A stretch of 64,000 bases of DNA from Dioscorea cayenensis subsp. rotundata (Eukaryota; Streptophyta; Magnoliopsida; Dioscoreales; Dioscoreaceae). The notes below the pieces were generated by a model, which saw only the letters and a program-made list of their open reading frames with translations, did not search any database and was not told the origin of the DNA. The stretch's first letter is position 1. Every line of letters starts with the position of its first letter. This document shows, one piece after another, positions 11,669-23,714 of the stretch. Position numbers and translations under genes: made by a program. Location: positions 310,001-374,000 of the forward strand of contig NC_052477.1 in the NCBI RefSeq assembly GCF_009730915.1. Direction: 5' to 3'.

Positions 11669-13365
11669 TATCTTCCTCATCTTCTTTAGGAGGGTTATCT
11701 GGATTTGCAGAAGAAAATGAGGATGGCTATTACTGACGATCTTGTTTGATTATGTTCTTGTACATCATGTCCTGCTTCTTATTCATTTTCTTTTACTTTT
11801 GGTGGTTGAGACGGCCTAGCTCTGTATCATGAGATTTTTACTCACATCCTGTGTATATGGACCGGAGATTAAACTATATTCTCAGAAATTTCCTACATGT
11901 GTGTCTATGAACTTCTTGAAATGATATTATTGATTTAAATGCATTTATTTTTCATGTGTGAACTTTAATTCTCAGGCCTTTTGCTTGGATAGATATCATG
12001 TCACTTGAAGTCCATTGAATGAGTCAGGGTACAATCTATTTAAATAAAGAAATTTTTGTCTGAATTTATAAATCCACAATTTATATATTTAAGCTTTTGT
12101 AATAGTTAATATTTTTAAACTCCACATTGCTCTTATGAGCATGTATATCTAGGGCACCTTCTCCTAATTATCTCATCAAAGACTAAACTCTTGTTAATTA
12201 TTAATTAATTAATTTTCAATTAAAGTAAATTTGAAGGTTCACCTATGGTTGATTGGTTGATTTTAATTAAAGAAATTATGACTATTGTTTTATGTTTCAT
12301 TATTTTCAGGTCTCTTGTATACTATAAATTAAAGAGCTCAATACATATATAAAGATAGATTTAATTATACTTTAATGAAGATTTTTTGTGATAAAGACTT
12401 TTTTCTCTTCAAAGTCAACATAGTAAAACCTTCATGCTGATGAACCATCTTGACACGATATAATTATTAAATAAATTAACTGTATAGACAGGTTCTAATC
12501 ATTCATTCTTCGCTTATTAGCAATTAATTTGGATGCATTTTTGTTTGCAAAAGTACATTCACATTTTTTCAAAAAACAATCCAATGAAATCCAATAAAAA
12601 TACAAACTTTTTCACCCTTCTCCATCACCCCAAATTTGGAGATTTGCTAATACTCAAGTAAAAAATATAATAAATAAATAAACAAATAAAAGAAAAGGAT
12701 CAAATGAATGCTTTTCACATGTAGGATATCAAAGACTTCAAAAAGAATGTGAGAAGCTTAATGACACAACATTAATTGAAAACTCTCAATTAACTGACAT
12801 TATACTCTAGAGTCTAGATATATTCACCTTAATTAACACTTTTTGTTCTACCCAACTGTAACATTGTTTCCTAAGGTCCTATGATTACTTGCAGTCTTGC
12901 ATACACTTGATTATTCATTTTGTGCTTTTTATCTGCATTTTAATTTTGCTCTTCCTCAAGTTGTCATGCTATCTTTTCACCAGAGAGACGTTGACACCTT
13001 CTGCTGAAAAATAAATAGGTTTCAGCAGAAAAGAAATAAGAAACTTTATAAGTATTAATTATATATGGTCTAAAGACAATACCTTCATCATCTGTATTTT
13101 CTCAACAGTTAAAGAATGTCCTTTCAGTTCTTTCTTTACCCAACTCTATAGTCCTAAAAAAGAGAGGCAGAACATTAAGTACATGCATGTATTCATAAAC
13201 TCATCAATGTTCTCAAATAGTAGAGAGTTAATACATATTGTAACTACTAAGTCAAGTTGGCAGAAATTAAGAGATACTGTGGGACTAAATTTGGTGGAGT
13301 CTGTGGAGCATGAGACTCACATTTGGCATTTTAGATTTTTTATTTTGGTTATCAACTCATTGAGG
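11669..13365. other. NPSN 3' UTR then AT-rich intergenic
   Basis: Roughly 11669-11900 is NPSN 3' UTR. The rest is AT-rich with no supported gene. The stretch 11170-12250 (last NPSN exons plus flank) has a decayed counterpart at 14900-17180. One matching landmark is GGCACCTTCTCC at both about 12155 and about 17070. Confidence 0.6.
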
Positions 13366-13867
13366 AGTAATAATGAGAATAAAAAAAATTGTAAGGGGTT
13401 ATCTGCAATTATGTAATTTGGATTGAGCCAATTCTCAAAGGCTATAGTAAGGAAATTTTTTTAGTTTATGGATGGGTTTTTTTATATATATAACCCTGAA
13501 AAAATATAAATTGCAAAATTATGTATCTTAATAGGATAATAAGAATAAAAAAAATTGTAAGGGGTTATCTGCAATTATGTAATTAGGATTGAGCCAATTC
13601 TCAAAGGCTATAGTAGGGAAAATTTTTAGTTTATGGATGGGTTTTTTACATATATAACCCTGAAGAAAATATAAATTGCAAAATCATGTATCTTAATAGG
13701 ATAATAAGAATAAAAAAAATTGTAAGGGGTTATCTGCAATTATGTAATTAGGATTGAGCCAATTCTCAAAGGCTATAGTATGGAAAATTTTTAGTTTATG
13801 GATGGGTTTTTTTTATATATATAACCCTAAAATAATATAAATTACAAAATCATGAATCTTAATAGGA
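13366..13867. repeat. Tandem repeat, 3 units of about 166 bp
   Basis: Three near-identical units start at about 13366, 13538 and 13703. Each contains AATTGTAAGGGGTTATCTGC, then AATTCTCAAAGGCTATAGTA, then ATGGATGGGTTTTTT and TATATAACCCTGAA. Diverged copies of the same core continue to about 14560 (for example TTTTCAAAGACTATAATAGAGG near 14330). The same family forms the larger array at 25152-27250. Confidence 0.9.
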
Positions 13868-14900
13868 TAATAATAGAATAATATGTAAATTTTCATTTCA
13901 GATCTTTCAAGTTTATAAGAAGAAGAAGAAAAAAAATTATATAAAATCATAACATTTTTATAAATATAATTCATGAAGATTATGAATTGACGTGATATTT
14001 AACAATCATCAAAGACTATAATAAGAAAATTTTCAATTATTCTTTTGATAAAACCTAAAACTTATGAATAATACCTGTGAAACTTTTATGTAGAGTTTTT
14101 TTAATTAAATTTTAAAAGATTATTTAAATAAAATTTATACTATTATGAAGATGAGGAGCTCGGTAAAAGATGAGTAGTGGAGTGCTTGTCCTTCCATATG
14201 TTATCTTTATTTTATTTTATTTTTTTTAACCAGGTGTTTAAGTGTTTTTAATTAATTAATGGGAAAAAAATTAAATGTTTTTAGGGGTTTAAATATAATT
14301 TTGTAATTAGAATTCAAACAATTTTCAAAGACTATAATAGAGGAAAGAAGCCGATGAATAATTTTTTCCCTTACTAAATTAAAATTTTAAAATTATATGT
14401 CTAACAACACCTCAAAATATTATAAATTTTAAAAATATTCTTCTCTAGTTGATACTTTAATGTGATTTGTTAGTATTGTTACTAAACGATTTTCCAATTT
14501 ATGAATAGTTATTTTTCAATACACCCTGTGAAATTTAAAAATTATTAATTTAACATTCTAACTTAATTATCAATCCCTATGGTACCGGTCTGTATAAATG
14601 CACTCGCTCTTCTTCCAAAGAATTATCTTCTTTTTTTTTTTTCTTATGAAAACTAAAGAATTATGATAAATCACAAAAATTCAAAAAATGACAACCTATG
14701 GAATATGAGAATTGATGAGATCTTAATTAATATGTTCTTTATTGATATGAACCAAAAAAAAAAAGTCTTTTAAATAAACAATTTTCAAATATTATAACAA
14801 GGAAAATAACCTTTATCTTTTAAATAAACATTATATATATATATATATAATTCAGGTACACTGGCCTTTTTTTTTAAAAAAATTTTATTTTACTGTCTGC
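13868..14900. repeat. AT-rich stretch with diverged copies of the ~160 bp repeat
   Basis: Very AT-rich. Core fragments of the ~160 bp repeat recur near 14010, 14330, 14490 and 14780. A poly-T run (14630-14642) and a short TA run (about 14833-14848) are present. No gene is visible. Confidence 0.5.
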
Positions 14901-15330
14901 CAATGTCATTGATTGTGTAATTATGCAGAATGAACAAATGGGTCTCATTGTTAATGAGCTAGATACTATTCAGTTTTCCATCAAGAAAGCTTCACAATTG
15001 GTTAAAGATATTGATAGATAAGTTAGACAAAGTTTCTCTACATATTTTATTCTTTACTTGTTCTCATGCAATTTTTTGTCTCAACTGTGAAAACCATGTT
15101 TTCATCAGGTGACCATTAGTAACTAGTGCATTCTGTTTTTCTTATTTCTGATTGTTTGTGGTGTAATTGCAATCATCATTGTGAAGATACAATATATATA
15201 TTTTTTTAAATTTTTTTTTGTAGTGCAGATGAATATGGGAGAAACATGCATTGCACACATGCTTTTATATTTTTTTGCTTGGAAAATTTGAGATTATAGC
15301 CTTGGAGTTGATAAGAACATCACTGCCATT
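14901..15330 (+). pseudogene. NPSN 3'-end pseudogene (exons 8-10 relic)
   Basis: The stretch 14929-15019 copies NPSN exon 8 almost exactly (EQMGLIVNELDTIQFSIKKASQ) but ends in an in-frame TAA where the parent has GGCAGACAG. About 15109-15187 copies exon 9, the membrane anchor (SDCLWCNCNHHCEDT region out of frame). About 15290-15400 resembles exon 10 and the 3' UTR. The intron positions are conserved, so this arose by DNA duplication rather than retroposition. The parent is at 11187-11668. Confidence 0.88.
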
Positions 15331-15922
15331 TTCATTATAGTTTTCTCATGATATTTATGAGACATTCTTAATATCTTCCCCTACCTTTCTTTGAGAGGAG
15401 AAGCATGTATGGATTTTCCAGGAATTTGGTGAATTTATCTATGATTCTTACTCATTTTCTTTTTATTTTGGGTGGTTGCACTCATGCTTGAGATTTTTAT
15501 CCACATCTTATGACATGCATCGGAGAATAAATTATATTGAGAATATTTTTTTATAAAAATAGATAAATCATATTTTATTGAAAAAGAAAAATAACAAATA
15601 TGCAAAATAATAAAAAAACAAACAAAAACCCCAAAGAGAGGTAAAACAGGAAACACTTGAAGTAAAAGCAGAGGTTTATCACCAAAGATAATGTTAACAT
15701 AGAAAGTTAAGTAAAAACTGGCATTAGATGAGAAGGTGAAGTCCGCCTAAAAATAACAAATGTCAACTCGTGTATGTGATCCATGAACTTCTTCTTGAAT
15801 GCATTTATTTTTCATATCATTAAATCTAATTAATTTGGGTTGATTAATGTTTAAGAGAATTCTCTGACTTTGTTTCATCACATGGTCCTCCATGCCATGT
15901 GAGACCACTGACATTTGCTCTG

Positions 15923-15923
<1 letters not shown>

Positions 15924-15953
<30 letters not shown>
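15924..15953. repeat. (TA)15 microsatellite
   Basis: Uninterrupted TA dinucleotide repeat. Confidence 0.95.
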
Positions 15954-15957
<4 letters not shown>

Positions 15958-16300
15958 ATATTGCAACCATGCTTTTCAAAGTTTTTGTTGTTCATATTGA
16001 TGGAATTGTACATGCCCATGTGTGATGTAACTTATTTATCCAAGATGCTTGTCTTGTATGTTTATTATCATAGATAAGTTTGTGATTTACTTTTTGTGTT
16101 TTTTTGTGGATTTTTGTGGACCAGCTTCAATAAGACAAAAATAAATGTGAATGAAATGTTACACGAAATCATTGGCTCAAAGGTATCCATTTGGGTCCCA
16201 TCTCTTCTAATGTCAACTGGCAAGGCTCCATTAAGTTAGTGGCCCATATAACAATATCTCACAAAAATAAATAAATAAATAAATAAATTTTTTTTAGTAG

Positions 16301-16637
16301 GTCATTAAATTTTGGTTCACTTTTATTTTGATCATCGAATTTTAATTTATATTAATTTGATCATTTAATTTTAATTTGATTTTATTTGGTAATAAATCAA
16401 AAAAATTTTGGACCCTAAATGAATGATGTGGCTCTTTTTTTATAACATGGACACCTCAAATAGATTTAATAATGTATCATTGAAAGAATTGACTTAGATT
16501 TTCAGCCAGCTATGTAATTAATTTGGGGTTAAAATCCTTAATTTATTATTTAGTAAAATCAAATTAAAGTTGAATAATTAAAGTAATACAAATTGAAATT
16601 CAATAATCAAAGTAAAAATGAATCAAAATATAGTGAC
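16301..16637. mobile_element. Non-autonomous DNA transposon (MITE) with ~110 bp inverted ends
   Basis: The left arm (GTCATTAAATTTTGGTTCAC then TTTTATTTTGATCATCGAAT) is repeated inverted at the right end (ATGAATCAAAATATAGTGAC read backwards). The two arms, each about 110 bp, pair along most of their length and meet around an internal GGACCC / GGGGTT pair. There is no coding capacity. The long inverted ends suit a Mutator-type MITE, but flanking target duplications are unclear and the superfamily is inferred. Confidence 0.7.
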
Positions 16638-17454
16638 ATGATAGAAAAATTTACCCACAAAAACGATAATAACATATTGCATAAGAAACTAAGTAATTGA
16701 TCAAAATAGGGTTTTTGTATATATATACATACATATATATTTTTGTGGTAAAAAAATTTATAATTTTTTTTATATCACCTTAAGTTAATTCTTTTAACTA
16801 AAATTCGAATTCTCACCGTTTCATACACCATGAGAGATTTGAGTTAGTATTGCTGGCCACTCGAATGGAGTGATTTTAGTATAATTAATCTATAATTTTT
16901 AATATATGGTTTTGCTATCATACTTTCATTAAAAATTAAAAATTTAGAAACCACACGGATGATAAAATAATTATCATTTTAAAAAAAATTGGTTGAATAT
17001 AAAAATACATATTTACAGGAGGATAAATGTGAACATATATTTGAGTTTTTGTATTAGATGACCTATCTTTGGCACCTTCTCCAATCTATCAAATCAAAGA
17101 CCTTTTTTTTAAAATTTTTCTAAAGCCTCTAATGTATTATTTATTAACTATCTTTCAGTTAAAGGTAAACTTAAATGCTCATCTGACTTTGCTTTAGTTT
17201 TTACTCCAAATTTTTCTTGGTACTCATTAATTGTATTAAAATAAGTAGTTTGATTGTACATAACTTCATTAAAACTAGAAGACTTCTCTACAAATATTTT
17301 AATTTGATGAATTTTTTTTCTACTTTATTAGTACAAGCAGTACTCCATGCTATTAAATGTCAAATACCAACTTTAGAATGATTTTCCAACAATTATAATA
17401 ATTTTTTTTTGGCATATATGACAAAAAGGCTAGAAACTTATTTATGTACTTTCT

Positions 17455-17679
17455 CTTAAAATATCAATTTTACCCTATTTTTCCTAATATTATGGGAAAA
17501 AGGTTTTTATAATTGTTTTTAAAGTTGATTTTTTGACCATATATATATAGATTATGTCCTCTAAAAATAAAAATATTTGTACATTACATTTATAGATTGC
17601 GTTGAATATCAATTTTACCCTATTTTTCCTAATATTATTGGGAAAAAAGTTTTTATAAATATTTTTAAAATTGATTTTT
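17455..17679. repeat. Direct repeat pair, about 75 bp, spaced ~125 bp
   Basis: AATATCAATTTTACCCTATT followed by TTTCCTAATATTATNGGGAA and a TTTTTATAA tract occurs at about 17460-17530 and again at about 17606-17679. The second copy runs directly into the left end of the Mutator-like element. Confidence 0.75.
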
Positions 17680-17800
17680 GGGAAAAATTACCCATCTCAC
17701 CCCTCGTAATTTTTCAAAACTTCCCAAAACCCCTCCTACTTTTTACACACCACTTGACAGTCCCCTTCCAGTTAGTGCTTTAACTTCCCTTTTACCCCCT
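17680..17800 (+). repeat. MULE left terminal inverted repeat (only one end visible)
   Basis: GGGAAAAATTACCCATCTCA, then CCCAAAACCCCTCCTAC and CACACCACTTGACAG. This is low-CpG, C-rich sequence distinct from both the flank and the element interior. No inverted partner was found in the window. Confidence 0.6.
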
Positions 17801-18214
17801 ACCGTCACTTCAAATGTGCGCATGTGAAATCCCATTTTTGTACCTCGAAAATAAGTGGAAAGAAAGCGCAAATCACATCATGTTCAACCTTTTCGAAGGG
17901 GCTTTTCTGCTTGGTTTTCGATGAGACAATGCCAAGGAGTTACATTACATCTTGTTATTCTCCTCATTATCATACCCGAAATATATAACCTGCTTTCGAA
18001 TGTAAAAATGAAATTGATTTCCATCGATCGTCAAGTGCACTTCATCTTCAAACGAGTGTAGTCGATTTTTATTGTCGAGCGAGGCAGTACGTGCCATCGT
18101 CGCCTTCTCGCTTTATGGTTGTAAAGTTGTATACTGACGAGAAGAGCAGATATTACGATGAGTTCATTTCGTCAGTAAAGTTCTTCTCGCTTTATGGTTA
18201 TCTATTTCAGTATA

Positions 18215-18365
18215 TTTTTAAATAATGTTTAACTATTTGCTATTATCCGCTTTAAATATTTTACTAATATGTTTAATAATTGTCATATCCGGCTTTAATA
18301 CTTCCCATCTCCGCTTTAACATTATCTTTACATGTATAACTATTCATAAAGCGCTAAATTCTCAA
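18215..18365 (+). repeat. TTTAA-rich module 1 inside MULE
   Basis: An AT-rich island within CpG-rich sequence built from irregular repeats of CGCTTTAA / GTTTAACTATT / ATCCGCTTTAA. The T-rich strand is plus. It probably represents an intron or spacer of the element. Confidence 0.55.
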
Positions 18366-18642
18366 AGTCTCGCAGAAAGCGGTGATCTTTTTCGCTTTGA
18401 TCCGAATTGGCGTACGTGGCACGTGGCAAAGGTGTAAGAGGTATGAGTATCCGCTGCGTAAGAATTAATGACGCATTAATTCTTATGCACTGGCAGCATA
18501 CTTCGAACACCCGCTCGCTCTCATCAACGTCGACATCGCTGCTTAACTTTTTCTGACTACGAAGAGTCGACCGCCATGGACTTCGCACCATAAATAACTG
18601 TGAAGAACCCTCCCCACTGGGACAACCACCTCCGCCGTCCTC

Positions 18643-18677
18643 ATCATCCTCCTCCTCCTCCTCCTCCTCTTCCTCCT
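18643..18677. repeat. (TCC)n repeat inside the MULE
   Basis: TCC/TCT trinucleotide run. On the plus strand it would encode a serine stretch after GQPPPPSS, possibly part of a decayed element exon. Confidence 0.8.
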
Positions 18678-19239
18678 CTTCCCATGGACAACCACTCTAT
18701 CTGAAAGGATGTTTCGTGAGCCTTCTTCCTTATCTTGAGAATCAATTAGCCGTAATCATCGAGACTAGTTAAACTATCTTTTCGCCCTGTCAAGTCCTCT
18801 CATAATCGCCGCAATGCGAGAGGATTCTCCATGATGGATGACGGGAAAGCAATTAAGAGAGCATTTCGACTTGGGTATGAAAAGAAAGTTTTTCACGTAT
18901 CGCGTGATTGCGGAGGATTCTCTAGGAGGAGATCGTGAAACATCCTTTAAGACGAGGGTCGACATTTACCACTCGAGACTTTACGTTAACGCTTAAGAAA
19001 ATGACGTCGGTATCTATCATACGCTCGCGTTTAACTATCGGGATCGCTCGCTTAAGTCCTACCATGACCATTGATTAATAGTCGCTTTTTCATGAATGTG
19101 TGTTGTTTAACCTTTTTAATGTCTGACGTTTTGCGAGTTCGAGTTGACATGCGCATGAACACGTGAGCATTCGAACGTATCTGTACACTTGTTTCGCTAT
19201 ACTGAGTGTCGTAGTCAGAGCGTCCCAAAGTCCGAGCGG

Positions 19240-19625
19240 ATCGCTGTAAATGTTGTAAATGTTGTAAATCTTTTGTAAATGTTGTAAATGTTGTAAATCT
19301 TTTTATAAATAAAACGAAACAATCGATTTGATCGTGAATCCTCGAAATTTAAAACAGAGACCTAGTAAAAACAATGCGGGAAACAAAAACGCTCATTGTA
19401 AACAATGAAAAAGTTAAACAATACTCAAGTTACTCTTAAACAATGATAACTGGATGTTTAAGAAAAATACGTAAATATGTTTAAACAGTGACTCCGGGAG
19501 GTACCCATCTAGCAACGCTGATGTCAGCTTAAAGCATTCAATTTAAACACAATAACATATTATTTACATGATATAGACTTTAGTTAAAAAGTTAACCGTT
19601 ATTTTAAACACTATATGTATCTCGT
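19240..19625 (-). repeat. TTTAA-rich module 2, opposite orientation
   Basis: Starts with tandem GTTGTAAAT units (about 19245-19312), then AAACAATG / TTAAACAATG / GTTTAAACAGTG repeats. Read on the minus strand it is the same CATTGTTTAA motif as the plus-strand modules. Confidence 0.55.
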
Positions 19626-20239
19626 TTAAACATAAAAAGCTCGATCGCTTTACACGTAGACTCGTGTTGAGTTGAGAACTTTCATTCGAACGATGTACAA
19701 CATGTCTTCCTCGCGACAATGATATATATCCCTTTTTCGCCCTTGGGATGGAGGGAAAAAAATACCGCCCAATCACATCACGCCTAATCTAACCTCCATG
19801 AGCAATACAAGACTTTTGCTTTTTGGTAGCCTCGATCAGTCTGCTGTTCTTTACATCTTCTACTTCTTCTTCGCTGCCTTCGTTTTGTTCTTCATTTCAT
19901 TAGGGTTTGCAGCGATTTGGTTTTCAAACCCAGATATATTATGGAGAGCTTTGTGGTATTGCTAGATTCAACTGGGGAGGGAAGAGTGCTAATGTTCACA
20001 GCTCGACTTTTGGGAATGGTGTTAGCATGAGATATGAGCGACGGGTCTCGAAGTTTCTCTTTGTCGTGGGTTAAGTTCATCAGCACCGATGGATATAAAA
20101 CGGTTTGCCCTAATAGAAAACGATGTCTGACTTCCATCGGACGTGTCACGCCCACTCCATCTTCAAATGTGTCTGTAGTTGATCTTGTCGACGAGACGTA
20201 AAATGCCATCTGCAGATCCTAATGAAACGAGGTTTACTC

Positions 20240-20440
20240 GTTGTAAGTTCCTTTTCTTTAATTATTTCGCTGTCTGGGTCATTATTGTTTAAATACGTCC
20301 GGCATCTGGTTAACATATCAGTACTAGTCCTTTCGTTATTAGTTAATTGTTTAAGTATTTAATTTAACGCTTTAACTATTGTCATTATCGCTTAAACATT
20401 ATATTCTCCGCTTAACATATTGATCTTTCATTCGATCGGG
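20240..20440 (+). repeat. TTTAA-rich module 3, probable transposase intron
   Basis: Follows a GTAAGT donor-like site (TCGTTGTAAGTTCC). It contains GTTTAAGTATTTAA, CGCTTTAACTATTGTC, CGCTTAAACATT and CCGCTTAACATATTG. It lies between transposase N-terminal and DNA-binding segments. Confidence 0.55.
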
Positions 20441-21719
20441 CTGGCAGTGAACTGATTCTCGCGAGTGCCCCATTCATCCCCATGGGCGCACTCCGACGTG
20501 TGATGTCTTACTCCTCGCCGATCATTCTCGAGTGTTGCCGTGGATATCGGTCAACGCTTGGACGCGTTTTAACATTTCGTGACGATATCAAATCACGCAA
20601 TCAGTGAGGAATGTCGACTCAAATTCATCAGTTAACGAAAAACATCGCAGCGATCGTGGAATGCTACCGACGGTCAGTCGCTCGGCGCCTTCACGCATCA
20701 AAAAGAGTATAACAAAAATACTTTAATCAAGACAATCAACCCGCACACACTCATGCGGTGGTATAGGTTCAAGGTCACATCCCGAAGCTGCCCAAAAACG
20801 GGTTAGCTACGAGTGATTCGCGTCAAGTCTTACACCGCTAAGGCCATCGACATTCGGAAGGCGACACGTCATGCGGGAACATGGTGAAATCCACATACCA
20901 TCTAGCGTGCTTGGTTGGGAAAAAGAGTACGCCCGTGGTCCTCGACTCAGCGATGCATCTCCAAACTACGATCGCTTCGTCTTTGGTATGTGGATAAGGC
21001 GGCCGAGACAAATCCCAGTGAAGGCGATCGCGGAGAGAGACGATGATCGCTTTTTAAACGTGCATTCTTTTCTGTCTGTATGCATGGGATTCAAGAGGGT
21101 ACAGGCACGGGTCATTGCTTTCTCGACTTGCACCCACCTCCTGGAAAAATATCGGGTCACACTCACCGTGCCACGTGAAAGATGGTAACAATGGTTTTTC
21201 CATCGCCGCTTTCCTGTGATAGCTCATACACTAGGACCGACGCCAATTGGACTTGGTCATATCTAAGTCATGATGCCTTATACTCAGAGCGGAGATTATC
21301 ATGAGATAATACCTTCGTGTCATGATGTCCAAGGGCCTCGTGGAGCTTTATTCGACAGAGTCTTCCTCTTCGCCACACGCCGCATCGCCTTCGACACTGG
21401 AGGCCAATTTTACGAAAGCCAAACGCCGACTCTGGAAGGCATCGAGGGGGAGTGCCGGGTCTCATACGCCTCGCGATTGCGTGTAATCCACCGCTAAAGA
21501 TTTCACGAGCATATTGTAATGAACTGCAGTCATATCACCAAGCTCATCAACGCTGATTAATAAACTCGGACTACGGGCACATCGTCGAATTATCTCTCGG
21601 AGGTGATCGCTGGGCGAGATGTATTCGAACGTCAGTGAGTCGTCTCAATGTGGATCAAGGAAGCTCGTCATTTAGCTGACGTAAAACGGTCGACTCCATA
21701 AGGTCTGCGAATGTTGATT

Positions 21720-21965
21720 TACACCTCTAACATTTAGTATTACCCTTTAAACGATTTCTCAATCTTTGTTTAATTATCACTTTTTCCCCGACTTTAAATA
21801 TTAATCATTTCGCTTTATTTAATTACAATAATGTTTAAAACATGTTGACGCAATTATTTAACCATCACTGCTTTTGTTTAACCTTATTTGCGTGTTCAAG
21901 TCGACGCGACATAGTTATGAAATCTGAGCAGGCAAAGGTTTAATTAAACGGGAGACCTACTTTGA
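21720..21965 (+). repeat. TTTAA-rich module 4, probable transposase intron
   Basis: Contains CCCTTTAAACGATTTC, TGTTTAATTATCAC, CGACTTTAAATATTAATC and GTTTAACCTTATT. It sits between the WIKEAR/VDSIR segment and the SWIM finger segment of the transposase. Confidence 0.55.
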
Positions 21966-22435
21966 CGCCCGCACATACATCTCGTTAGAGATCATTGCTG
22001 AGGACGTACGAAATCTTCGCTGTTGGTCGCTGCAGTCGGAACGATCGCACGGCTGATCGACCAATCGAAGAACTCCGTGGATCTCGCCATCGAACTTGTT
22101 CATGCCGAGCAAGTTTACGGTATCCCTCACGAACATGCTTTCTCATAGCACTGACCAATGCATGCATACAACGTTACATCGACGATGAGGGTACTTCACC
22201 GCGTCGTAATTACTAAACCGCATACAATGAAGCTATTCATACCCGACGTACGAACCTCGACGGAAATCGTGAGTCTTCTGCTTCATGGCCTCGCGATTGT
22301 AGAAGGCGTGCTGGGCGGCCTAGACGAGAGAGATCGAGTCACAGCTGCTCGACGTCCGCGAGTTACATCATAGCTACCGCGAGGATCCGGCGCAATCGAT
22401 TTACTCTTGATGAAATCATCGTGACTAGGCATCGT

Positions 22436-22790
22436 TAATAAACCGACGATGCGGAAACATTGTGTATTTATAACGAATTGAATGTATTTACACGAGACAT
22501 TGTTATTTTAAACGGACACACCGTATCTGAAATATTTCAACTCGATGTTTAAACGATATATGGTATATTTAACAGATGAAAGTGAATACACAATCACAAC
22601 GTAAATTAAAACAATGAAATAAAACCGAATTGAATTTAACCCGCTTATAATTCAAAACAACAAATTTATATTAAGATATATAAGCGTGCTCTTCGGAACA
22701 AAAACAATGAATCGAATTTGTCCAGATTCACATTTGAAAACAAAATCGACATCAGATATACAGAGACATGTTATTCAAAACAGAATTTAA
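22436..22790 (-). repeat. TTTAA-rich module 5, opposite orientation
   Basis: A-rich on the plus strand with ATTTTAAACGGAC, GTTTAAACGATAT, TTAAAACAATG and TTCAAAACA repeats, i.e. the mirror orientation of modules 1, 3 and 4. Confidence 0.5.
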
Positions 22791-23519
22791 CCCGGCGGCG
22801 ACGCACTGTCACGGAACGGCCGCTCCTACCTCACTGCGGTAATATCACCGTACATCTGGCGAGGTGAACGCCTCAGTCTGCGTAGTCAGAATCTCACGAT
22901 GAATCGCCGATAAACCGTGACGACGATTTCACGCGAGCGACGCCTGGGGTTTTCAGCGTTGCACGAGCGAGTACTGCGCATCGTGCCGACTGCTTCACTC
23001 TATCGGCTAGCCAGGTCGAATAGATTCCATGCGAGATACGCAAGTCGAGATTAGAATACCGCATTTAAATACCAAAACAGATAATTGAAAGAACTTACTA
23101 CGCTCCAACGCGCCCTTATCGCACTCTTGATACGAAGTTAGGGAACGCCTGGGATTCTGTTTATCATCGTCTGTGACGACGGCTACTGGAAGCGCCATCT
23201 GCTGATTATCTGGAGGGGACGACACTCAACTTCACGCGCAGTCGCGCATCAAAGATCCCCCGATCACAGCCAGCACCGTAAGCGCAGTGTGCGCCGCCGC
23301 CTGCCACATAAACAAAGGCAAGCGCTCCGAATGACGGAGGCGCCGCTCAGAAGTGTATACGGGCTCGTCACCGACTTTTGTAGGCTACGGATACGAAGTC
23401 TCATCACATCATCACGACCATCTCCTTCCCTGCTAAATGGTAGTATAACCTCGTCATACATAGGCCGACAAATACGTCTCTTCCACACGATGCTGACGAG
23501 GTTAAATCTGCATAACGTA

Positions 23520-23714
23520 TATTAGAAGACCATATCTAGAATAATATTTAAACGATATTATCAATCGTTACATGGATATTATATATAATTGGGAAACTAT
23601 GCTTAAAAACTTAAAACGAGCAACATACACCAGATTAAACACTCATTAGGTAATAAGCTAAAAACACTATAAGAAACTCTTTAAACAATATCATAAAAAC
23701 GTTACACTTTACCT
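23520..23714 (-). repeat. TTTAA-rich module 6 next to a minus-strand splice donor
   Basis: Contains TATTTAAACGATATTATC, CTTAAAAACTTAAAACG and CTTTAAACAATATC. Read on the minus strand it follows GGGCCCAG/GTAAAG (donor at 23713-23714), consistent with an intron of an unidentified minus-strand element gene. Confidence 0.5.

Larger units (their letters stand above)
15331..17679. other. AT-rich intergenic; decayed NPSN 3' flank with insertions
   Basis: Blocks such as ATGAACTTCTTGAATGCATTTATTTTTCAT (about 15783-15815) match the NPSN 3' flank at 11907-11955. The duplication therefore extends through here, swollen by inserted sequence including the MITE at 16301-16637. A TA dinucleotide run lies at 15924-15953. 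No gene is seen. Confidence 0.55.
19920..22310 (+). pseudogene. MULE transposase, degenerate, domain order preserved
   Basis: Reading across frames, the domains occur in family order. (a) About 19920-20230: an N-terminal region with YGGE and FNWGG pieces. (b) About 20560-20830: DNA-binding domain pieces IKTIN and HSCGG, the Mutator eHtCg motif. (c) 20860-21000: REHG, IPSSVLGW, GKEYARG, SDASPNYD. (d) 21050-21300: the catalytic-core surroundings GFKR, VIA, THLLEKYR, NNGF, WTW-like and SERR. (e) 21320-21450: SDVQGPRGAL, SSSPHAASPSTLEANFTKAK. (f) 21600-21720: RWGEMYSNVSES, NVWIKEARHL, VDSIR. (g) 21980-22310: a SWIM finger with RTCSCRA, VYGIPHEHAFS and YIDDE. No frame stays open for more than about 100 codons and the catalytic acidic residues are not all visible, so it cannot encode an active enzyme. 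Introns probably lie at 20240-20440 and 21720-21965. Confidence 0.8.

Noticed and set aside
13366-13867. Regular repeats that might suggest a CRISPR-like array
   Set aside because: The units are contiguous, ~166 bp and nearly identical with no unique spacers; this is a plant genome and a tandem satellite.
20871-21188. 105-codon plus-strand frame in the CpG-rich island as a stand-alone gene
   Set aside because: Its motifs (EYARG, SDASPNYD, GFKR, THLLEKYR) are a segment of the decayed MULE transposase.
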